NCBI GenBank assembly: GCA_029261435.1
Contig: JAJDBI010000196.1
Span: forward strand, 1 to 25,195
Direction of reading: 5' to 3'
Length of the DNA: 25,195 bases
Origin: Nitrospinaceae bacterium
GTDB taxonomy: Bacteria; Nitrospinota; Nitrospinia; Nitrospinales; VA-1
Under the pieces are notes generated by a model that searched no databases, was not told where the DNA came from, and saw nothing but the letters and a program-made list of their open reading frames with translations. The first letter of the stretch is position 1. Each line of letters begins with the position of its first letter. Made by a program: the position numbers and the translations under genes. Of the stretch, positions 21,964 to 25,195 are shown piece by piece.

Positions 21964-22434
21964 TCAAAAGTTGCATGTATCCGCAAGTTTTTTTCCGGGA
22001 TAAATCAGTGAGAATAATTCCCGGGTTTTACTGCGCATTCTCTCTTCTTCTTGGTCGGATATTTCATGGTCATAGCCGAGGAGGTGAAGGATGCCGTGAA
22101 TGAGCAATAGGGTTAATTCTTCCTCAAATAATAGCCCGTGTTCTTCTGATTGGCTAAGGGCTGTCTCAAGCGAAATGGCAATATCACCCAGGACTAGTGC
22201 TCCGGGGATTTCCAGTTCGCCTTCCAAAACCTGCGGAAACGATAACACATCTGTCGGGCGATCTATACCTCTGAACTGTTGATTCAGGTCGCGAATTCCC
22301 TGATTTCCGCTAAATAATATGCTGATTTCATGCTCATTGCAATTGAGAGAGGTAAGGACTTTGCCGATTTGTTGCTCTATATTTCGGGTATCAATTTTGA
22401 TTTCAGGGAACTCATTATTTATGAGAATTTCCAT
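21964..22434 (-). CDS. ybeY: Endoribonuclease YbeY (rRNA maturation)
   Basis: A 156-residue metalloprotein with the diagnostic zinc motif HGILHLLGYDH (H113, H117, H123). Other family stretches are NQQFRGIDRPTDVLSFP (51-67) and LGDIAIS (82-88). YbeY takes part in 16S rRNA 3'-end maturation and ribosome quality control. It follows phoH by 55 bases, the usual phoH-ybeY pairing. There is no clear Shine-Dalgarno before the ATG. Confidence 0.96.
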   Translation of the reverse strand: MEILINNEFPEIKIDTRNIEQQIGKVLTSLNCNEHEISILFSGNQGIRDLNQQFRGIDRPTDVLSFPQVLEGELEIPGALVLGDIAISLETALSQSEEHGLLFEEELTLLLIHGILHLLGYDHEISDQEEERMRSKTRELFSLIYPGKKLADTCNF

Positions 22435-22489
22435 AGTAGACAGTCAAAAAGGATCAAAAATCAGTGGGTATCAGGAAGATAACGGGAAA

Positions 22490-23455
22490 CTACTCCTGAT
22501 CTGAATCGGTCTGGTCATAAGCTTTGATAATTTTCTTCACCAACTCGTGGCGGACGACATCCTTAGTTGAAAAATATATAAAGCTAATGCCCTGAACCTT
22601 GTTTAGCAGGTTCTGGACATGGATGAGTCCCGAGTCACTGTGTTTGGGAAGATCGATTTGAGTGATGTCTCCTGTGACAACCATTTTTGAGCGGAAACCT
22701 AAACGGGTCAGGAACATTTTCATTTGTTCCCGCGTAGCATTCTGGGCTTCATCAAGAATGATAAACGCGTCACTCAATGTTCTCCCGCGCATATAAGCCA
22801 ATGGGGCAATTTCAATGGCACCATCATCCATGAGGTGTCTCACATGATTGGTTTCCATCATATCACTCAAGGCATCGTAGAGAGGCATGAGGTAGGGGTT
22901 GATTTTTTCTGCGATATCTCCCGGCAAATAACCCAGTTTTTCACCTGCTTCCACAGCTGGGCGCACGAGTACAATTTTTTTAAACTTTTTTTGGAGTAGT
23001 CCTTCTACTGCCATTGCCACAGCCAGGTAGGTTTTTCCTGTACCGGCAGGACCAATGGATAGAACGATATCATCCTGCCTGATAGCTTGGATGAACTGAT
23101 GCTGTGCGGGTCCCTTAGGAGTGATATAGCCCTTTTTCGGTGAAACGGCAATGCGCTCTGAAAAGATTGATTTGAGATCGGCTTGTGTATCTTCCGCGAT
23201 AAGCCGAATGGCAAACTTCACGTCTCCATTTTCGAGAGGGAGGTTGGCTTCATGCAACTTTTCCAATTGCCTGAAAAGACTATCGACTGTTTCGATATCC
23301 TTGGGGTCGCCTTTAATTTTTAATTCATTCTCTCGGGTGGTGATACGGACATTGAATTTTTTCTCAATCAGCTTGAGATTTAGATCCTGACTACCAAATA
23401 GCTCTGGAATGAGAGCGTTATTTTCGAGGATTATTTCTTTAGTGTCAGGTTTCAA
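22490..23455 (-). CDS. phoH: PhoH-like (YbeZ) ATPase
   Basis: A 321-residue PhoH/YbeZ protein. A small KH-like N-terminal region (about 12-75) precedes the P-loop domain, with Walker A GPAGTGKT (135-142), VRPAVEAGEKLGYLPGD (164-180), Walker B FIILDEAQNAT (231-241) and TGDITQID (261-268). PhoH-like ATPases are thought to assist YbeY in RNA processing, which fits the downstream ybeY. The start is a TTG at 23455; the frame is closed by a stop five codons further upstream, and the conserved NALIPELFG begins at residue 13, so this is the only start that keeps the family N-terminus. The Shine-Dalgarno is weak (AAGAGA). Confidence 0.94.
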   Translation of the reverse strand: MKPDTKEIILENNALIPELFGSQDLNLKLIEKKFNVRITTRENELKIKGDPKDIETVDSLFRQLEKLHEANLPLENGDVKFAIRLIAEDTQADLKSIFSERIAVSPKKGYITPKGPAQHQFIQAIRQDDIVLSIGPAGTGKTYLAVAMAVEGLLQKKFKKIVLVRPAVEAGEKLGYLPGDIAEKINPYLMPLYDALSDMMETNHVRHLMDDGAIEIAPLAYMRGRTLSDAFIILDEAQNATREQMKMFLTRLGFRSKMVVTGDITQIDLPKHSDSGLIHVQNLLNKVQGISFIYFSTKDVVRHELVKKIIKAYDQTDSDQE

Positions 23456-23495
23456 ACAGGGATCTCTTTATTCTAAAAGTATATGATTATTCGAA

Positions 23496-24053
23496 TCATC
23501 GCCTTGTCCCTTGCGGTGGAATCAAGGTCAAAAACTCACTGCGGGTTCTGGCGTCTGACTTGAAGGAACCCAGCATGGAACTGGTGGTGGTGTAGGAGTT
23601 TTGCTTTGCCACTCCTCGCATGCACATGCAAAGATGCAGGGCTTCGATCACCACTCCAACTCCAATGGGTCGAAGAATCTGGTTCAGGCAATCGGCGATT
23701 TGTTTGGTCAGGCGCTCTTGCACTTGCAGACGACGGCTGAATGCATCGACAATACGAGGGACTTTGCTAAGACCGATTATTTTTCCCTTTGGCAGATAGG
23801 CGACATGACATTTCCCTATGAATGGAAGCATATGGTGTTCGCACATGCTGAACAGGTCTATATCTTTGACAATAACCATTTCGTCGTAGTCTTCCTGAAA
23901 CAATGCCCCGTTGACAAGCTCATCAATGTTGACGGCATAGCCACTGGTCAAAAATTTCAGTGATTTCTCGACTCGCTCAGGAGTGTTTTGAAGCCCCTCC
24001 CGGGAAGGATCTTCGCCCACCTGTACTAAAATCTGTTTAATGAGGTCTTTCAA
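23496..24053 (-). CDS. folE: GTP cyclohydrolase I
   Basis: A 185-residue FolE that converts GTP to 7,8-dihydroneopterin triphosphate, precursor of folate, queuosine and tetrahydrobiopterin. Zinc ligands are C71 and H74 in CEHHMLPF and C142 in HLCMCMRG. Other family stretches are GEDPSREGLQNTPERV, GLSKVPRIVDAFSRRLQVQERLT and TTTSSMLGSF. I chose TTG 24053 because GAGGGG (24065-24060) precedes it with 6-base spacing. A TTG at 24095 would add 14 residues but has no Shine-Dalgarno and overlaps the PTPS gene by 59 bases; the chosen start overlaps it by 17. Being adjacent to PTPS, it supplies that enzyme's substrate. Confidence 0.95.
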   Translation of the reverse strand: MKDLIKQILVQVGEDPSREGLQNTPERVEKSLKFLTSGYAVNIDELVNGALFQEDYDEMVIVKDIDLFSMCEHHMLPFIGKCHVAYLPKGKIIGLSKVPRIVDAFSRRLQVQERLTKQIADCLNQILRPIGVGVVIEALHLCMCMRGVAKQNSYTTTSSMLGSFKSDARTRSEFLTLIPPQGTRR

Positions 24054-24462
24054 TTTCCGCCCCTCTGTAAATGACAAAATTTCGTTCGGATTCAAAAAGC
24101 TTTATTTCATGCAGATCGCCGTTCTCAATTTTGGGTTCGATGATATTCCAGAAATGGATGGCAATATTTTCTGCTGTAGGGATTACATTTTTTAAAAACT
24201 CAACATCCACATTGAGATTCTTGTGGTCTACTTTATCAACGATTTCTTCATTGATTAATTTTTTGAGGGATTTGAGATCCAGTACCATTCCTGTTTGGGG
24301 ATCCACTTCACCTCGGACGGTGACCTCAAGAACATAGTTATGTCCATGTCCATTTGGGTTGTTGCATAACCCAAAAGTGGCCGCGTTTTTCTCATCCGAA
24401 AAAGAAGGGTTGTAGAGTCTATGGCTGGCGCAAAATTCCAGGCGGCGGGTGATAAGAATCAT
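24037..24462 (-). CDS. queD: 6-pyruvoyltetrahydropterin synthase / QueD homologue
   Basis: A 141-residue T-fold enzyme acting on dihydroneopterin triphosphate. Zinc ligands are H14 (CASHRLY) and H39/H41, with catalytic C33 in CNNPNGHGHNY. D79-H80 (VDHKNLN) complete the relay, E98 lies in PTAEN, and the substrate-anchoring Glu is E124 (LFESE). QueD proteins usually read C-x-LHGHSY here; CNNPNGHGHNY and LDHKNL are typical of the tetrahydrobiopterin-pathway PTPS. The product (carboxytetrahydropterin for queuosine, or pyruvoyltetrahydropterin for BH4) is therefore open. No queC/queE or sepiapterin reductase is nearby. The ATG follows the fmdB stop by 5 bases without a Shine-Dalgarno, so coupling is likely. 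Confidence 0.9.
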   Translation of the reverse strand: MILITRRLEFCASHRLYNPSFSDEKNAATFGLCNNPNGHGHNYVLEVTVRGEVDPQTGMVLDLKSLKKLINEEIVDKVDHKNLNVDVEFLKNVIPTAENIAIHFWNIIEPKIENGDLHEIKLFESERNFVIYRGAEIERPH

Positions 24463-24467
24463 GTGTG

Positions 24468-24659
24468 TTATTTAAGATATTTACGTTTGTTGTCTGTTGA
24501 ATAAAAGCCTGGGCCGTACAAATGAAAGTTCATCGAGTTAAACTGCTTGCTCAGTTTTCCGACACATTTTTCACAAACTTCTACTGGGTCTTCACTGACT
24601 TTTTGCAGGACTTCTACAATGTCCTTGCATTTTTCACACTGGTATTCATATACGGGCAT
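24468..24659 (-). CDS. FmdB-like zinc-ribbon protein
   Basis: A 63-residue protein beginning MPVYEYQCEKC, the hallmark of the FmdB/CxxC_CxxC_SSSS putative regulatory family, with a second pair CEKC (33-36 region) completing a four-Cys zinc ribbon. The tail FHLYGPGFYSTDNKRKYLK is also typical. Its role is not established. The frame is open to 24794, but ATG 24659 has GGGAGG (24670-24665) with 5-base spacing and gives exactly the family N-terminus, so the longer form is rejected. The start overlaps the end of the upstream gene by 14 bases. Confidence 0.92.
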   Translation of the reverse strand: MPVYEYQCEKCKDIVEVLQKVSEDPVEVCEKCVGKLSKQFNSMNFHLYGPGFYSTDNKRKYLK

Positions 24660-25195
24660 TGGTGCCTCCCTGCCATTGCATTGGTTGTGTTTTTTCGGTT
24701 TCTTTCCCATTATAGTCCGGCTTGGGGGAAAAATTAACAAAAATAGGGTTATTCCCGTATTCCACAGCGGTTTTACGTTGGGGATTGTCACCACGAAAAG
24801 CGTTTAACGTTTTGGGAATATTCTGTTTAAGAGCTTCCAGGCCAAATGTAGCTGAAGGCAAAGTCAGGCCCCATTCAGGGTCATAGATGCCTATCAGCAT
24901 CTCTCGTTGCGTCAAAACCTGAATGACGACAAACTTTTCGATGGAGTGCTTTTTTTGCACTTCCAATGGCATCATCAGGGTTTCATTTTCATTCTTGGAG
25001 CCTCGGCGCATCACAGCCTTGCCCGATTCAACCTCTGAAAATGCTATTGAGGTGATGTAATCGCTCAAGTCCTTTTGAATAAACTTCTTGGGGAAAATAA
25101 CAATGCCGTAGTTTTCGTGGTTTTTATAGAGCTGATACTCATAACTGGACCCGGCTTGTACCTGCATGGGGACCAGAAATAGTGTCAGGGCTATC
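24646..25195 (-). CDS. Exported protein of unknown function, 5' end cut by window edge
   Basis: The frame stays open to the right edge, so the gene is partial. The first visible codons encode IALTLFLVPMQVQAGSSYEY, the end of a signal peptide with a likely cleavage after VQA; the Met at 25167 is inside that peptide and not the start. About 170 mature residues follow: a charged beta-rich region (YGIVIFPKKFIQKDLSDYI, EKFVVIQVLTQREMLIGIYD) and a polar Gln/Asn/Pro-rich C-terminus. I recognise no family. Its stop overlaps the fmdB start by 14 bases, so it is the first visible gene of the minus-strand run. Confidence 0.75.
   Translation of the reverse strand, partial: IALTLFLVPMQVQAGSSYEYQLYKNHENYGIVIFPKKFIQKDLSDYITSIAFSEVESGKAVMRRGSKNENETLMMPLEVQKKHSIEKFVVIQVLTQREMLIGIYDPEWGLTLPSATFGLEALKQNIPKTLNAFRGDNPQRKTAVEYGNNPIFVNFSPKPDYNGKETEKTQPMQWQGGTNARI

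Noticed and set aside
24660..24794. N-terminal extension of the FmdB-like protein
   Set aside because: The family begins exactly at MPVYEYQC, and GGGAGG directly precedes that ATG; the extension overlaps the upstream gene in another frame.
1..25195. CRISPR arrays, tRNA/rRNA genes, insertion sequences, prophage or defence islands
   Set aside because: No regularly spaced repeats, no tRNA-like cloverleaf, no transposase or integrase, and no long terminal repeats were seen on reading through; short structured RNAs could still be missed.

Overview
The window is a gene-dense bacterial chromosomal segment with about 25 protein genes, no RNA genes, no mobile elements and no CRISPR. The organism is Gram-negative in character: it has a periplasmic amidase, several exported proteins, IHF and an NtrY-type kinase. 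The gene order (ribE-ribBA-ribH-nusB, an EF-G paralogue followed by ihfA-merR, and phoH-ybeY) and moderate GC suggest a deltaproteobacterium-like or Nitrospinota-like lineage. That placement is inference and was not tested.

Bases 1-6588 (+ strand) hold a riboflavin operon (ribE, ribBA, ribH) running into nusB and a calcineurin-like phosphoesterase. A good sigma-70 promoter at 3562-3590 then starts a second unit, made of an exported cell-wall amidase and the ribosome-assembly GTPase der. A 404-base gap follows; it contains an 11-bp direct repeat and a leader hairpin but no gene.

Bases 6993-9868 (+) carry an elongation factor G paralogue with a degenerate switch II, then ihfA (TTG start) and a MerR regulator. 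They end in a strong bidirectional terminator shared with a convergent, atypical peroxiredoxin (-).

Bases 10567-17210 are a patchwork of single genes in alternating orientation: an exported HExxH protein of unknown role, a DUF1566-like protein, a small ribbon-helix-helix-like protein, an NtrY-type histidine kinase without an adjacent response regulator, and a divergent tandem-GAF protein. This is the least conventional part of the window.

Bases 17211-25195 (-) form one tightly packed run. In transcription order it reads: exported protein (cut by the right edge), fmdB-like zinc ribbon, a 6-pyruvoyltetrahydropterin synthase/QueD homologue, folE, phoH, ybeY, HIT hydrolase, mutS, NAD-dependent epimerase, DUF4390 protein. 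Many genes overlap or nearly touch, several lack a Shine-Dalgarno, and TTG/GTG starts are frequent, so translational coupling is likely. The FolE-PTPS pair makes dihydroneopterin triphosphate and then a pterin; the PTPS resembles the tetrahydrobiopterin-type enzyme as much as QueD. PhoH and YbeY form the usual rRNA-maturation pair.

Most of the window is ordinary housekeeping. I found no clearly new defence or biosynthetic system. The best leads are the HExxH protein, the altered EF-G paralogue, the NtrY/GAF/DUF4390 neighbourhood, the BH4-like PTPS, the atypical peroxiredoxin, and the repeat and hairpin leader upstream of the EF-G paralogue.
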